From assembly GCF_000744935.1 (NCBI RefSeq), contig NZ_JQMW01000009.1:1178001-1242000 (forward strand): a stretch of 64,000 nt of DNA, in the 5' to 3' direction. The position numbers and the translations under genes were made by a program. The DNA comes from Clostridium sp. KNHs214. Lineage in GTDB: Bacteria > Bacillota > Clostridia > Clostridiales > Clostridiaceae. The number at the start of each line of letters is the position of its first letter. Positions within the stretch are counted from its first letter, which is position 1. This document shows, in pieces, positions 1 through 8,182 of this stretch. The notes beneath the pieces were generated by a model. The model made no database searches. It had not been told where the DNA came from and saw nothing but the letters and a program-made list of their open reading frames with translations.

Positions 1-2442
1 GTTTTAATTGTAGGTGGAGTAGCCGGCGGAGCTTCTACTGCTGCAAGACTTAGAAGACTAGATGAAACTGCACAAATAATAATGTTTGAAAAAGGAGAAC
101 ATATATCTTTTGCTAACTGCGGATTACCTTACTATATAGGGGAAGTTATAAAAGATAGAAATAATCTTTTAGTTCAAACTCCAGAAGCTATGCATAATAG
201 GTTTAATATAGATGTACGAATAAATAGCGAAGTTTGTAATATAGATTTTGAGAGCAAAAAAGTAAAAGTTAACAGCAAGGATAAAGGCCAATACCAGGAG
301 TCTTTTGATTATTTAGTATTAGCTCCTGGAGCTAAACCAATTAAGCCACCTATACCTGGAATAGAGAGTAATAAAATATTCACTTTAAGAAATGTACATG
401 ATACAGATGAAATAAAATCCTTTGTAGATAACTCTAACTGTACAAATGCAGTGGTTGTTGGTGGCGGATATATAGGTATAGAAATGGCGGAAAACTTAAC
501 TCATAGAAATATAAATGTAACTTTAGTAGAAGCCGCACCTCACATATTGGCTCCATTTGATTCAGATATGGTTACCATTGCTGAAAAAGAATTAGAAGAT
601 AACGGAGTAAATTTAATACTTGGTGATGGAGTAAAAGCTTTTATTGAAGATGTAAATGGTATAACCGTATCTTTAAATAGCGGTGCTCAAGTAAAAGCAG
701 ATATAGTAATATCCGCTATTGGAGTTACTCCTGACACAAGTTTCTTAAAAAACACCCATATAGAAATGGGTTCTAAAGGTCATATTATAGTAAATGAAAA
801 TCTTCGAACTAATATAGACAATGTATATGCCCTTGGAGATGCAGTAGAAATTGTAGACTTTATAAATGGAAGCAAAACAGCCATTCCTCTAGCTGGACCT
901 GCAAATAAACAAGGTAGAATTGTAGCTGATAATATATCAGGTATTAAAAGTACCTATAAAGGCACTCAAGGTACCTCAATTATAAAAGTATTTGACCTAA
1001 CTTGTGCTGGCACTGGAAATAATGAAAGAATATTAAACTCTAAAAATATAGATTATAAAGTTATATATGCTCTTCCTCAATCTCATGCCTCCTACTATCC
1101 TGGAGCTAGTCCTATAACTATTAAATTAATATTCAATGATGAAGCAAAAATATTAGGTGCTCAGGCTATAGGCTATGAAGGTGTTGATAAAAGAATTGAT
1201 GACATAGCTACTGTTATAAGATTAAATGGAACTGTAGAAGATTTAACTCAATTAGAATTATCTTACGCGCCACCTTATTCTTCTGCAAAAGACCCAGTTA
1301 ATATAGCTGCATATATAGCAGAAAATGTACTAACTGGGAAATCTGAAGTAATCCTTCCAAGAGATGTAGATGGCTTTAACAAAGAAACTACCATAATATT
1401 GGACGTAAGAACTGCTATAGAAAGAGAAAATGGATATATCAAAAACTCAATGCACATTCCTGTAGATGAACTTAGAAATAAACTAGAAGGGCTGCCTAAA
1501 GATAAAGAAATTTGGGTTTTCTGCCAAATTGGTTTAAGAGGATATATTGCCGAAAGAATACTAAAAGCCAATGGATTTAAAGCTAAAAATATAACTGGAG
1601 GATATAAAGTTTACTCTTTAGGTAAATTTAAACCTTCCAAAATAAATAGAGAAGAAAAAAATCTTTCTGAAGAAGAAACCCCTTCTGATATTGTAACAAA
1701 TGTAGATGCTTGTGGTCTTTGTTGCCCAGGACCTTTGATGAAAGTTAAGGAATCTATTGATGCCATAAGAGAAGGCTCTACATTAAAAGTAACTGCTTCA
1801 GATCCTGGTTTTTATGAGGACATAAAAGCTTGGTGCAAAAGAACAGATAATAATCTTTTAGATCTTGAAAAATCAAAAGGAATAATAACTGCTACAATTA
1901 AAAAAAATGTAGAAAAAATATCTGTAAACACTCCTGAAGCTACTGCAGATAAATGTGACAAAATATCCTCAAAAGATAATAAAACCATGGTAGTTTTCAG
2001 CGGTGATTTAGATAAAGCTATAGCTTCATTTATAATAGCTAATGGTGCTGCTTCTATGGGTAAAAAAGTCACCATGTTCTTCACCTTCTGGGGAATAAAT
2101 ATCCTAAGAAAAGATGAAAAAGTAAATGTTAATAAAAATTTTATTGAAAAAATGTTTGGAAATATGATGCCTAGAGGAAGTAAAAGGCTAAAACTTTCTA
2201 ATATGAATATGGCAGGTATGGGATCTAAAATGATAAGAAACATAATGAAAAAGCACAATGTTTCTTCCCTAGAAGAACTTATACAATCTGCTATAAAAAA
2301 TGGTGTAGAAATAGTTGCATGTCAAATGTCTATGGATCTTTTAGGTTTAAGAAAAGAAGAACTTATAGATGATGTTAAAATAGGTGGAGTTGGATATTAC
2401 CTGGGAGAAGCGGAAGATTCTAATGTAAATCTATTTATATAG
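1..2442 (+). CDS. CoA-disulfide reductase-type flavoprotein fused to rhodanese, TusA and DsrE-like domains (5' end cut by window)
   Basis: The frame is open from base 1 and encodes LIVGGVAGGASTAARLRRL, the FAD-binding glycine motif, so the ATG at 82 is internal and only a few N-terminal residues lie outside the window. Residues are numbered from base 1. The order is an FAD/NAD(P) disulfide reductase (about 1-450), with the single redox cysteine C40 in SFANCGLPY as in CoA-disulfide reductases; a rhodanese domain (about 460-540) with its cysteine at C508 in FCQIGLRG; a TusA/SirA domain with C575 in CCPGP; and a DsrE/F-like domain from about 660 to 813. Such fusions are known to handle persulfide or CoA persulfide. 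I infer a cytoplasmic sulfur-relay or polysulfide-reducing enzyme. A terminator follows directly, so it ends its transcription unit. Confidence 0.9.
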   Translation, partial: VLIVGGVAGGASTAARLRRLDETAQIIMFEKGEHISFANCGLPYYIGEVIKDRNNLLVQTPEAMHNRFNIDVRINSEVCNIDFESKKVKVNSKDKGQYQESFDYLVLAPGAKPIKPPIPGIESNKIFTLRNVHDTDEIKSFVDNSNCTNAVVVGGGYIGIEMAENLTHRNINVTLVEAAPHILAPFDSDMVTIAEKELEDNGVNLILGDGVKAFIEDVNGITVSLNSGAQVKADIVISAIGVTPDTSFLKNTHIEMGSKGHIIVNENLRTNIDNVYALGDAVEIVDFINGSKTAIPLAGPANKQGRIVADNISGIKSTYKGTQGTSIIKVFDLTCAGTGNNERILNSKNIDYKVIYALPQSHASYYPGASPITIKLIFNDEAKILGAQAIGYEGVDKRIDDIATVIRLNGTVEDLTQLELSYAPPYSSAKDPVNIAAYIAENVLTGKSEVILPRDVDGFNKETTIILDVRTAIERENGYIKNSMHIPVDELRNKLEGLPKDKEIWVFCQIGLRGYIAERILKANGFKAKNITGGYKVYSLGKFKPSKINREEKNLSEEETPSDIVTNVDACGLCCPGPLMKVKESIDAIREGSTLKVTASDPGFYEDIKAWCKRTDNNLLDLEKSKGIITATIKKNVEKISVNTPEATADKCDKISSKDNKTMVVFSGDLDKAIASFIIANGAASMGKKVTMFFTFWGINILRKDEKVNVNKNFIEKMFGNMMPRGSKRLKLSNMNMAGMGSKMIRNIMKKHNVSSLEELIQSAIKNGVEIVACQMSMDLLGLRKEELIDDVKIGGVGYYLGEAEDSNVNLFI

Positions 2443-2482
2443 TTACTAAAATACTCCGACACTATAAAATTAGTTTAAAAAG

Positions 2483-2516
2483 AAGCCACTGGTTAAAAAT
2501 CTCCAGTGGCTTTTAT
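2483..2516 (+). terminator. Rho-independent terminator after the sulfur-relay gene
   Basis: A perfect 10-bp stem, AAGCCACTGG with CCAGTGGCTT (2483-2492 and 2503-2512), is followed by TTTTAT. It lies 40 bases after the stop codon at 2442. Confidence 0.9.
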
Positions 2517-2603
2517 ATAAAAATGCTAAAGTATCTCAAATCACGTATTTGTTTTTCGTTCGTATACAGTTTATCAAATATGTTGCTAAATTACAACACG
2601 TTA

Positions 2604-3500
2604 TTATAAACTTTTTATTTTTTTAACAATTATTTTCTCCCCAAAGCTTACTAAAAACACTCCTAAAATTATCACTATGCATCCTATTACCTGCCATTTT
2701 GTAACTGCTTCTTTTAATAAGATACTTGCAGATATTAAACTAACTATAGGTTGCAGATTAATGTATGTACTTATAATTGTAGCACCTAAATTTTTAAGAC
2801 AATATATGTATAAAATACTTCCTATACAAGAGCATATTAAAGATAGAAATATTATATTTAATATTACTGTAGAAGAAGGTATTGTAACTTTTGAAAAAAA
2901 CAATGAAGGACTTAAAAATAAACATCCCCAAAATGCTTGATAAGTAGAAATAGTTGCACTACTATAATTTCCTTTGAATTTACTCGAAAATACGTTATAT
3001 ATAACCCACGATACAACTGCTCCCAATACCATAATATCCCCTAAACTTCCTTTAGAAAATAAGTTAACCCTATCTTTAGACGCCACCACAATTATAATCC
3101 CAAATAAACTTAAAATTACTCCTAGTACTTTTGAAATTGTCATTTTCTCCTTATAAATTACTCCTTGCACTAAAAGAGTAAATACAGGTATGGTAGATAT
3201 AAGTATAGCTACATTAGATGCGGATGTAAAATAAACGGAGTAGTTCTCAAAAAAGAAGTAGAGAGTTATTCCAAACAACCCACCCATAGCTAATCTAAAC
3301 CTGTCCTCTTTCAAAACTTTTTCATGGGAATATTTAACTTTATAGACTATAGCTAAAAATATAAATGCAATAAGGAATCTGTAAAAAGCAGATAAGGTAG
3401 GTTCAATCTCCCCTACTATTACCTTTATACTTAAGTACGAAAGCCCCCATATTATCATAAGTACAATAGCTAAAATATGCGCCAAAACTTTTTTATTCAT
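2604..3500 (-). CDS. EamA/DMT-family permease
   Basis: A 298-aa hydrophobic protein with about ten membrane segments arranged as two EamA repeats (RhaT/YdcZ-like drug/metabolite transporters). The first repeat starts in KKVLAHILAIVLMIIWGLSY and the second contains GATIISTYINLQPIVSLI, both typical of the family. An upstream in-frame ATG exists at 3533, but the run GGGGGAGAG lies just before the ATG at 3500, so the shorter start is preferred. Substrate cannot be told from sequence. It is a single gene convergent with the sulfur-relay gene. Confidence 0.85.
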   Translation of the reverse strand: MNKKVLAHILAIVLMIIWGLSYLSIKVIVGEIEPTLSAFYRFLIAFIFLAIVYKVKYSHEKVLKEDRFRLAMGGLFGITLYFFFENYSVYFTSASNVAILISTIPVFTLLVQGVIYKEKMTISKVLGVILSLFGIIIVVASKDRVNLFSKGSLGDIMVLGAVVSWVIYNVFSSKFKGNYSSATISTYQAFWGCLFLSPSLFFSKVTIPSSTVILNIIFLSLICSCIGSILYIYCLKNLGATIISTYINLQPIVSLISASILLKEAVTKWQVIGCIVIILGVFLVSFGEKIIVKKIKSL

Positions 3501-3543
3501 TTTTCTCTCCCCCATAATATCATTGTGATTCAATATAATAACT

Positions 3544-3586
3544 AACTCAACTTTCGTATATGAATTTTAAGCTATACATTAGATGA
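3544..3586. repeat. Remnant of palindromic element D (one end)
   Basis: The sequence CTCAACTTTCGTATATGAAT, followed by TTTAAGCTATACATTAGAT, closely matches one end of the full D element at 60943-61246 and the remnant at 34440-34480. Only one end is visible here, in the leader region of the EamA gene. Confidence 0.5.
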
Positions 3587-3722
3587 CTAGGAATATATAA
3601 GCATAAATTTAAAATTATAATTCCACAACTACAAAATTTGAATTCTTAATATATATACCATTATAAATGGAAATCACAGTATACACAATGTAATAAAATC
3701 TCTTCTTTGTATATACGTTATA

Positions 3723-3756
3723 AAAACTAGGTGTAAAATAATTAACACCTAGTTTT
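3723..3756 (-). terminator. Rho-independent terminator
   Basis: AAAACTAGGTGT and ACACCTAGTTTT (3723-3734 and 3745-3756) form a perfect 12-bp stem. On the minus strand it is followed by a short T tract, so it would end the minus-strand unit holding the DUF2164 and peptidase genes. Confidence 0.8.
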
Positions 3757-3783
3757 ATTTCATATTTTATTTATATCTTTTTA

Positions 3784-3921
3784 TTATTCATTTAATTGCC
3801 CTTTTGCACTTCTAATTATAAATATAATGTATAACTTAGCAACTGTACCCATTATTTCCAATATAAACTTAATATTTCTAAACCACATAGGTAAATTTAA
3901 AGAATAGGGAATGCCAAACAA
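3784..3921 (-). CDS. Possible 45-aa membrane protein or gene remnant lacking a normal start
   Basis: An open frame ending ...IIFIIRSAKGQLNE before TAA reads as a short hydrophobic protein with SLNLPMWFRNIKFILEIMG in the middle. A strong GGGGGGG tract lies seven bases before an in-frame ATT codon (3927-3925) and thirteen before TTG (3921). There is no ATG upstream in frame; the first is internal (PMWF). Either a rare ATT or TTG start is used, or this is the decayed end of a larger gene. It follows the DUF2164 gene on the same strand, with a terminator 30 bases downstream. I do not recognise the family. Confidence 0.3.
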   Translation of the reverse strand: MFGIPYSLNLPMWFRNIKFILEIMGTVAKLYIIFIIRSAKGQLNE

Positions 3922-3961
3922 ATAAATCGCAATTCCCCCCCTGTACCATATGCATTATATT

Positions 3962-4192
3962 TTAATATTTTTGAATCTCCAGTAAATCATCAATTCTATC
4001 ATTCATATATTTATACGAATCGTAAACCCCTTGATTATAAAACTCCATTGATAGTTCTTCTATAAAAAAATCTAAAATTAATCCTGCTGCTAGATCCCCC
4101 AGTTCCTCATCTCTTTCATTAAAGAAATATTCTTTAATTGAAGAAATCATTTTCTCCCTTTTCTCTTTACTTAATTTAATATTATTACTCAT
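3962..4192 (-). CDS. DUF2164 family protein
   Basis: A 76-aa acidic, mostly helical protein (SKEKREKMISSIKEYFFNER...). The pattern RDEELGDLAAGLILDFFIEE followed by YNQGVYDS is characteristic of DUF2164, a family of about 75-80 residues without assigned function. Length matches the family. It lies downstream of the putative peptidase gene on the same strand with a 36-base gap, so the two are probably co-transcribed. No cysteine or membrane segment is present. Confidence 0.75.
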   Translation of the reverse strand: MSNNIKLSKEKREKMISSIKEYFFNERDEELGDLAAGLILDFFIEELSMEFYNQGVYDSYKYMNDRIDDLLEIQKY

Positions 4193-4228
4193 ACCTTATC
4201 TTCTCCCTTTTGTATCCAGCGTATCTCA

Positions 4229-4945
4229 CTACATAAGCTCTTTTTCTATTGCCTCTATGACTTTTTCATTAATTTTCATATGACTTATATAATCTATAAA
4301 TTCTTTTTCAATATCCCCTAAATTTATACCGTAAAATTTATTAAAAGGTCCAAAAGCATCTTCTTCTAAGTTCTTATAAAGTTTTTTAAATCTTTCTATT
4401 CCATAGGTGTTTATTAAATACTGAATAAATGCCCCTGCCAGAGGATATGTAAATTCACAGGAATACTCAAAAAAATTATTATCGTCCATCATGTGGCAAA
4501 TATCTGGAAGTTTATTATTATCTATATAGTACTTTACCCAAGCTTCATTCCATATACCCCACCACATTTTATCAAAATACATGGCTAATCCCTCTCTGAT
4601 AAAAGCTTGCTTTGGTCTTGCTATTGTATATGATATTATATGTGCATCCTCATGACACCCTATGCACTTAATATTTTCATTATAAACAGCATAAATTTCA
4701 TTAGGCATTCTAGCGAAACCATTGCAAGGGTCATTATCTCCATATAATTCCCCTACCTCTTCTCTTGAAGCACATAAAAAATAATTTATTTTTTTATCCA
4801 ATTTTATACCTAAAACTTTAGTAATATATTTATTACAGCTTTCTTGGGTATTAATTATATTTTCTATATTCCTCTCTGCAACCGACTCCTTATTGTAGTG
4901 AAAAATATAATTTTCTGTTTCTCTTGTAATCCAATTCTTTTCCAT
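4229..4945 (-). CDS. Putative gluzincin zinc peptidase (peptidase MA-like)
   Basis: 238 aa. The zinc-binding motif HEDAH is at residues 98-102 and a glutamate in REGLAMYFD is at 118, the spacing expected of gluzincin (MA clan) metallopeptidases. No signal peptide is visible, so it is probably cytoplasmic. A clear GGAGGGG ribosome site sits eight bases before the ATG. I recognise the catalytic signature but not a named family; Peptidase_MA-like proteins are the closest. It precedes the DUF2164 gene, and no substrate is suggested by the neighbours. Confidence 0.6.
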   Translation of the reverse strand: MEKNWITRETENYIFHYNKESVAERNIENIINTQESCNKYITKVLGIKLDKKINYFLCASREEVGELYGDNDPCNGFARMPNEIYAVYNENIKCIGCHEDAHIISYTIARPKQAFIREGLAMYFDKMWWGIWNEAWVKYYIDNNKLPDICHMMDDNNFFEYSCEFTYPLAGAFIQYLINTYGIERFKKLYKNLEEDAFGPFNKFYGINLGDIEKEFIDYISHMKINEKVIEAIEKELM

Positions 4946-5024
4946 ATTATCCCCTCCATATTATTAAACAGTAAAATTCATTATTATCTCTCCTCATAGC
5001 TACCTTTATGTACAAATTTCATAA

Positions 5025-5185
5025 GGTACATGAAAATAAATAACAAGTCAAAGATGCTGGTATATTTTGTGTCAGACAAGGAAACAAGTTCCGCCGCTAG
5101 TAGAAAGAACTATCGGTGGGTTCTGCTGACGCAGTATGACGCAAAATAGACTAGCATACTGACTTGTTATTTATTTGAATGTGCC
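5025..5185. repeat. Palindromic MITE, family A (full length)
   Basis: A 161-bp element with terminal inverted repeats: left GGTACATGAAAATAAATAAC, right (reverse complement) GGCACATTCAAATAAATAAC. It is flanked by a 3-bp TAA duplication (5022-5024 and 5186-5188). The interior is also largely self-complementary (CAAAGATGCTGGTATATTTT against AAAATAGACTAGCATACTG). It codes for nothing. Further copies lie at 11637, 13695, 26587, 27563, 33505 and 46073. Confidence 0.9.
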
Positions 5186-5232
5186 TAAAATTATGAGCAT
5201 ATTACATTAACCAATTACAGAATAAAATTAAA

Positions 5233-5270
5233 ATGCCTTGAGGTAACAAAATTTTGCTACTTCAAGGCAT
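5233..5270 (-). terminator. Long hairpin, probable minus-strand terminator of the peptide gene
   Basis: A 38-bp near-perfect palindrome: ATGCCTTGAGGTA pairs with TACTTCAAGGCAT around CAAAATTTTG. On the minus strand it is followed by TTTTAATTTTA. It lies 69 bases after the stop codon of the 24-codon ORF at 5339-5413. Confidence 0.65.
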
Positions 5271-5338
5271 GGAATTCCCATCAAAATACAATTTTATAAT
5301 CATGGCGCATTACTAATACTGTATAATATTACTTTTTA

Positions 5339-5413
5339 TCAACTATTATAATGCCTATTTGGAGTAGCATATATATAATTTTTATAATTAAAAATACTAT
5401 ATATATTAAACAT
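5339..5413 (-). CDS. Small peptide gene, 24 codons, with complete expression signals
   Basis: ATG at 5413 to TGA at 5339. The peptide begins MFNIYSIFNY and ends YATPNRHYNS; it is rich in aromatic residues and Asn. Support for a real gene: the ribosome site GGAAAGGGGTGG at 5419-5430, six bases before the ATG; a promoter with a perfect 17-bp spacer at 5446-5474; and a terminator-like hairpin at 5233-5270. I do not recognise the peptide. It could be a signalling peptide, a small toxin or a leader. The ISAs1 element is inserted 55 bases upstream of its -35 box. Confidence 0.55.
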   Translation of the reverse strand: MFNIYSIFNYKNYIYATPNRHYNS

Positions 5414-5445
5414 TCAAGCCACCCCTTTCCAAAATTATATAATTA

Positions 5446-5474
5446 AGTATATCATTGTTTTTAAATGAATTCAA
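5446..5474 (-). promoter_or_regulatory. Sigma-A-type promoter of the small peptide gene
   Basis: Minus strand: -35 TTGAAT (5474-5469), 17-bp spacer, -10 TATACT (5451-5446). Transcription would start near 5438, giving a leader of about 25 bases before the ATG at 5413. Confidence 0.65.
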
Positions 5475-5528
5475 TAAAAATAATACATTTAGAATTAAGT
5501 TTTCTAGCTAATATACATTTAATAGAGA

Positions 5529-6921
5529 CAGGGCAAACGCATATGATTTTTTTTGCTCTAGCCCTTTTATTTTGGTGAAATAATGCTTATAATTTAAATT
5601 GTACAAAAGATAGAAAGGAAGATTATTATTAAACCAAACATGTTTGATATTGAAAGTATAATATTTGATGCATTTAATGAGGTGGAAGACCCACGAGGCG
5701 ATAACAAGAGACATAAATTTATAGATATAATTGGTATAGCACTATGTGCTGTAACCAGTGGAATGGAATCTTATAATGAAATTGAAGAATTTGGAGAGTC
5801 AAGTGAAGAGTGGCTAAAGCAATATTTTGAGTTACCTAATGGAATTCCTTCACATGATACATTCAATAGGGTATTTTCCCAAATAAATCCTAAACAATTT
5901 CAAAAATGTTTTAATGAATTAATGAAGAATTTAGCTGAATTAGTAAATGGAGAAGTAGTATCTATAGATGGTAAAGCAGTGAGAGGATCATCTTGTAATA
6001 GTTCAAATCAAAAATCAATTCATATGGTTAGTGCTTGGGTAAATCAGAATCAGGTAGTTTTAGGGCAAATCAAAACAGATGGTAAATCAAATGAAATCAC
6101 AGCAATTCCTAAATTAATTGAACTATTAGAATTAAAAGATACTATTGTTATAATTGATGCTATGGGAACTCAAAAGAAAATAGCAGAAGTTATTATAGAA
6201 AAAGAGGCTGACTATGTGTTGGCATTAAAAGAAAATCAGAAAACTCTTCATGACAATGTTGAATTATTTTTTGACTCTATATTGAGAGATAAAAATACAG
6301 ATATAAAAGTACAAACCCTTACTACTCATGATAAAGATCATGGGAGAATTGAAACACGAAAATATTTTTTAGTTAATGAAATTTCATGGCTAGATAATAA
6401 AGAAGACTGGAGAAACATTCAATCTATAGGTATGGTTGAAAGAAAACGAATTGTAGGAGATAAAGAAACTTTTGAGCCAAGCTACTATATAACAAGTTTA
6501 GAGTCTATAGAGTTATTCTCAAATGCAGTTAGGCAACATTGGGGTATAGAAAATAAGCTCCATTGGGTTTTAGACGTATCTTTTAATGAAGATAAATGTA
6601 GAGCTAGAAAAGATAATTCAGCTAAAAATTTGGCTGTCTTACGACATTTAGCCTTAAATCTACTTAGACAAGAAAAAACTTTAAAGAAAAGTTTAAATAT
6701 AAAAAAAGTTAAATGTGCATTAGATAAAAAATATCTAGAAAAAGTTATTTTCGACCCTCTACGAGGTAAAGAATAAAGAATATTAAAATGCCACCAGGGA
6801 AAGTCTATGAATAGTTTTTTTCAATATTCACTTTATTTATAGTAGCTCATTTATTTTACATATTTTATAAAAACGCATCTTTATATTGAAAGAAATACAA
6901 TATAAAGATGCGTTTGCCCTG
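5529..6921 (+). mobile_element. Intact ISAs1-family insertion sequence, 1393 bp
   Basis: Perfect 14-bp terminal inverted repeats CAGGGCAAACGCAT (5529-5542) and ATGCGTTTGCCCTG (6908-6921) bound one transposase gene. The 10-bp direct repeat TTAATAGAGA flanks both sides (5519-5528 and 6922-6931), the size expected of ISAs1 elements. Perfect repeats, duplication and reading frame indicate a recent insertion between the peptide gene and folE. Confidence 0.95.
5640..6776 (+). CDS. ISAs1 family transposase (DDE, H-repeat type)
   Basis: 378 aa, full length for the family. The N-terminal DDE_Tnp_1-associated domain (VEDPRGDNKRHKFIDIIGIA, where the C of ALCAV follows) precedes the DDE domain with IDGKAVRG (first Asp), IIDAMGTQ (second Asp) and WGIENKLHWVLDVSFNED (Glu). 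The AAGGAAG ribosome site is unusually far (about 18 bases) from the ATG at 5640; no upstream ATG is in frame, so translation may be weak or start at an ATT. It acts on the inverted repeats of its own element. Confidence 0.95.
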   Translation: MFDIESIIFDAFNEVEDPRGDNKRHKFIDIIGIALCAVTSGMESYNEIEEFGESSEEWLKQYFELPNGIPSHDTFNRVFSQINPKQFQKCFNELMKNLAELVNGEVVSIDGKAVRGSSCNSSNQKSIHMVSAWVNQNQVVLGQIKTDGKSNEITAIPKLIELLELKDTIVIIDAMGTQKKIAEVIIEKEADYVLALKENQKTLHDNVELFFDSILRDKNTDIKVQTLTTHDKDHGRIETRKYFLVNEISWLDNKEDWRNIQSIGMVERKRIVGDKETFEPSYYITSLESIELFSNAVRQHWGIENKLHWVLDVSFNEDKCRARKDNSAKNLAVLRHLALNLLRQEKTLKKSLNIKKVKCALDKKYLEKVIFDPLRGKE

Positions 6922-7057
6922 TTAATAGAGATAATAACCCTAGTATTAAAATGTGAAACGTTATATAATATGATAGAATAAATTGAAATAATTTGAATTT
7001 TGGATTTATTTCTTAAATTTTAATTTAATATATACCATTTATGGAAGGAGATTCAAA

Positions 7058-7615
7058 ATGATGGATCAAGAGAAAATAAGAAATGCAATCAGTATGATAA
7101 TTGAAGCTATAGGTGAAGATCCTAATAGAGAAGGACTTATAGAAACACCTGATAGAATAGCTAGAATGTACAGTGAAATATTCTCTGGCCTTATAGAGAC
7201 ACCTGAAAAACATTTAAGCAAAGTATTTAAAGTAAAAAATGACGATATTGTTATAGAAAAAGATATCCAATTCTATTCCATGTGTGAACACCATTTTCTT
7301 CCCTTCTTTGGTAAGGCTCATATAGCCTATATTCCAGATGGCAAAGTAGTAGGACTTAGCAAGCTTGCTAGAACAGTTGAAGTTTTCGCTAAAAGACCTC
7401 AGCTTCAAGAAAGATTGACATCCCAAATAGCAGATTCTTTAATGGAACATTTGAATTGTAAGGGTTCTATGGTAGTAATAGAAGCTGAACATTTATGCAT
7501 GAGCATGAGAGGCGTTAAAAAATGGGGTTCTAAAACAACTACCTTGGTTACTAGAGGAATTTTTAAAGATGACTCTTTTCTGCAACAACAAGTTTTAAAT
7601 ATGATTAGTCTGTAG
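7058..7615 (+). CDS. folE: GTP cyclohydrolase I
   Basis: 185 aa, normal length. It converts GTP to 7,8-dihydroneopterin triphosphate, the first step of tetrahydrofolate synthesis. Zinc ligands C76 and H79 are in [13 protein letters not shown], and C147 in [12 protein letters not shown]; both motifs are intact. GGAAGGAG lies eight bases before the ATG. It is the first gene of a four-gene folate operon (folE, HD hydrolase, folP, folBK), with 14 bases to the next start. The insertion sequence ends 137 bases upstream, so the promoter must lie in 6922-7040. Confidence 0.97.
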   Translation: MMDQEKIRNAISMIIEAIGEDPNREGLIETPDRIARMYSEIFSGLIETPEKHLSKVFKVKNDDIVIEKDIQFYSMCEHHFLPFFGKAHIAYIPDGKVVGLSKLARTVEVFAKRPQLQERLTSQIADSLMEHLNCKGSMVVIEAEHLCMSMRGVKKWGSKTTTLVTRGIFKDDSFLQQQVLNMISL

Positions 7616-7629
7616 AAGGTATATGAATT

Positions 7630-8109
7630 ATGAATAGAATAAATAAAATTATAAATAATGGAAAATACATAGAATATATAGACAAGATTAATGAATTAGA
7701 AATAAATAGAGAGTTGTGTCATCATGATATGCAGCATTTTATGGATGTCTCTCGCATTATGTACATAATTAACCTTGAAAATAAATTTTCTTTTGATAAA
7801 GAAATAATTTATGCCTGTGGTTTGCTCCATGATATCGGAAGATGGCAACAATACGAATCTAATATACCACATGAAATTGCTTCTGCAAATTTATCACAAG
7901 AAATTTTAAAACACTGTTATTTTAATGAAAAAGAGATAGAAGAAATTTTAGAAGCTATTAAAAATCATAGAAATAAAGAAAATGAAAAGAATTCCTTAAG
8001 TGAACTTCTTTATAGAAGTGATAAATTATCTAGAGCGTGCTTCAAGTGTTCTGCACAAAAACAATGTAATTGGTCAGATGAAAAGAAAAATTTAAATATA
8101 AAATATTAA
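7630..8109 (+). CDS. HD-domain hydrolase in the folate operon
   Basis: 159 aa. HD-superfamily metal-binding motifs: first His in CHHDMQHFMDVSR, the HD pair in CGLLHDIGRWQQYE, a later His in IKNHRN, and Asp in YRSDKLSRA. A cysteine cluster CFKCSAQKQC near the C-terminus could bind metal. HD proteins are phosphohydrolases acting on nucleotides or related phosphates. It sits between folE and folP, where the known pathway needs dephosphorylation of dihydroneopterin triphosphate and where no Nudix enzyme is present. I infer a role in that step; this is not shown by the sequence. Confidence 0.8.
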   Translation: MNRINKIINNGKYIEYIDKINELEINRELCHHDMQHFMDVSRIMYIINLENKFSFDKEIIYACGLLHDIGRWQQYESNIPHEIASANLSQEILKHCYFNEKEIEEILEAIKNHRNKENEKNSLSELLYRSDKLSRACFKCSAQKQCNWSDEKKNLNIKY

Positions 8110-8182
8110 AATTAATTTATATAATTTTAAAAATCTATTAAGCTAATATTGAAAAATAGCTTAATTACTGGGGGTAGAATTT

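Noticed and set aside
1812-2258. 148-codon frame antisense to the sulfur-relay gene
   Set aside because: It is the mirror of conserved TusA/DsrE coding sequence, has no ribosome site and hydrophobic content expected from antisense of a Lys/Asn-rich gene.
5025-5185. Repeats of family A as part of a CRISPR array or tRNA-like gene
   Set aside because: Copies are dispersed singly over 40 kb, are palindromic, and carry target duplications; no spacer pattern or cas gene.
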